From the NCBI GenBank assembly GCA_964415605.1, contig CAYQBA010000031.1, positions 1 to 31,561 of the forward strand: DNA of 31,561 nucleotides. Direction: 5' to 3'. Under the pieces are notes generated by a model that did not search any database, had not been told where the DNA came from, and was given only the letters and a program-made list of their open reading frames with translations. This document shows positions 31,305 through 31,561 of this stretch, piece by piece (within the stretch, counting starts at the first letter, position 1; every line of letters begins with the position of its first letter). This stretch comes from UCB3 sp964415605. GTDB lineage: Bacteria > Chloroflexota > Anaerolineae > Epilineales > Epilineaceae. The position numbers and the translations under genes were made by a program.

Positions 31305-31511
31305 GGGTTGGTGTTCTCCTTAGATGCGAAACGGCTGATACGGACAAGGAGAGTCTGCTTCCTACCGGTCCGTCCACGCCAAGCAGCCACGCAGGCGTCG
31401 GCTGCGTGGCCTTACGGCTTCGGGTTGTGCCCTGCTGGGTGAAGGGTGAGCACGACGAGGCGAGCACTTCCTGAGGTACGCGGTCCGAAAACATCACTGT
31501 CTGTCCGAAGT
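31305..31511 (-). promoter_or_regulatory. Structured 5' leader of the cold-shock gene (candidate RNA thermometer)
   Basis: The predicted leader is about 207 nt. Near its middle GCCACGCAG (31386-31394) and CTGCGTGGC (31402-31410) form a perfect 9-bp hairpin with a 7-nt loop. Closer to the gene, TCTCCTT (RNA order, 31352-31346) can pair fully with the ribosome binding site AAGGAGA (31321-31315) across a 24-nt loop, hiding it. Long leaders controlling translation by temperature are known for csp genes; the switching here is inference. Confidence 0.55.
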
Positions 31512-31517
31512 GCATCC

Positions 31518-31546
31518 AGTTTACTCAAAGCCCAGGCGTTTGTCAA
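31518..31546 (-). promoter_or_regulatory. Promoter of the cold-shock gene
   Basis: On minus, a perfect TTGACA (31546-31541), a 17-bp spacer and TAAACT (31523-31518) form the best sigma70-type promoter in the window. Transcription would begin near 31511. Confidence 0.8.
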
Positions 31547-31561
31547 CCCTTCGCGTCGGCC

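Noticed and set aside
31297..31515. 72-codon frame inside the csp leader, ending over the csp start
   Set aside because: Its ATG lies 2 nt after the -10 box and thus upstream of the expected transcript start; no ribosome binding site and no protein character.

Overview
The window is about 70% GC, gene-dense DNA from a bacterial chromosome. It carries no rRNA, no convincing tRNA, no CRISPR array, no insertion sequence and no phage genes. The best guess for the host is a member of the Chloroflexota, Anaerolineae-like. That rests on several secreted proteins with long Pro/Thr linkers, LVIVD and PD40 propellers, an anchor-U-like C-terminal region, and C-terminal tails of the form Gly-rich/basic-[YF]-L-P. 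This assignment is inference; no marker gene here proves it. Most genes are housekeeping, with a block of secreted or envelope proteins in the middle.

Layout. A truncated ROK-family sugar kinase (1-642, minus) is divergent from mutS (673-3390). The two genes are only 30 bp apart and share a GTATAC core. mutS overlaps a secreted propeller-like protein (3387-5492) by ATGA, followed by an EamA/DMT transporter (5545-6498). From 6499 to 6960 there is no full gene, but there is a decayed copy of the promoter, ribosome binding site and signal-peptide start of the LVIVD gene that lies 2.5 kb downstream. Next come a GT-C membrane glycosyltransferase (6961-9081), the secreted LVIVD-repeat protein (9228-11219) and a secreted M14 zinc carboxypeptidase (11350-13200).

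The minus strand then carries an MscS-type channel with a large soluble C-terminus (13243-15243). It is followed by a two-gene unit read from 19750 down to 15408: a pyrimidine-nucleoside phosphorylase, and a GTGA-coupled 1012-residue secreted subtilase homologue. By alignment from memory, the subtilase homologue has lost all three catalytic residues and the oxyanion Asn. A 573-bp gap (19751-20323) holds a good sigma70-type promoter followed by strong RNA hairpins, a candidate non-coding RNA, and the trmFO promoter with three phased repeats.

The right part holds trmFO and hflX (overlapping, plus), a secreted PD40 propeller (minus), adk with a response regulator and a GNAT protein (plus), a small two-helix membrane protein (minus), an enlarged valS (plus), and a cold-shock protein gene (minus). 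The cold-shock gene has a near-consensus promoter, a leader of about 200 nt, and a hairpin that can mask its ribosome binding site. The housekeeping functions cover DNA repair, tRNA modification and charging, ribosome rescue, nucleotide balance and cold response. The secreted proteins suggest surface display or extracellular peptide use. I see no classic defence or biosynthetic cluster. The most unusual items are the catalytically dead subtilase, the shared YLP tail, the duplicated promoter plus signal-peptide module, the candidate RNA, and the cold-shock leader.
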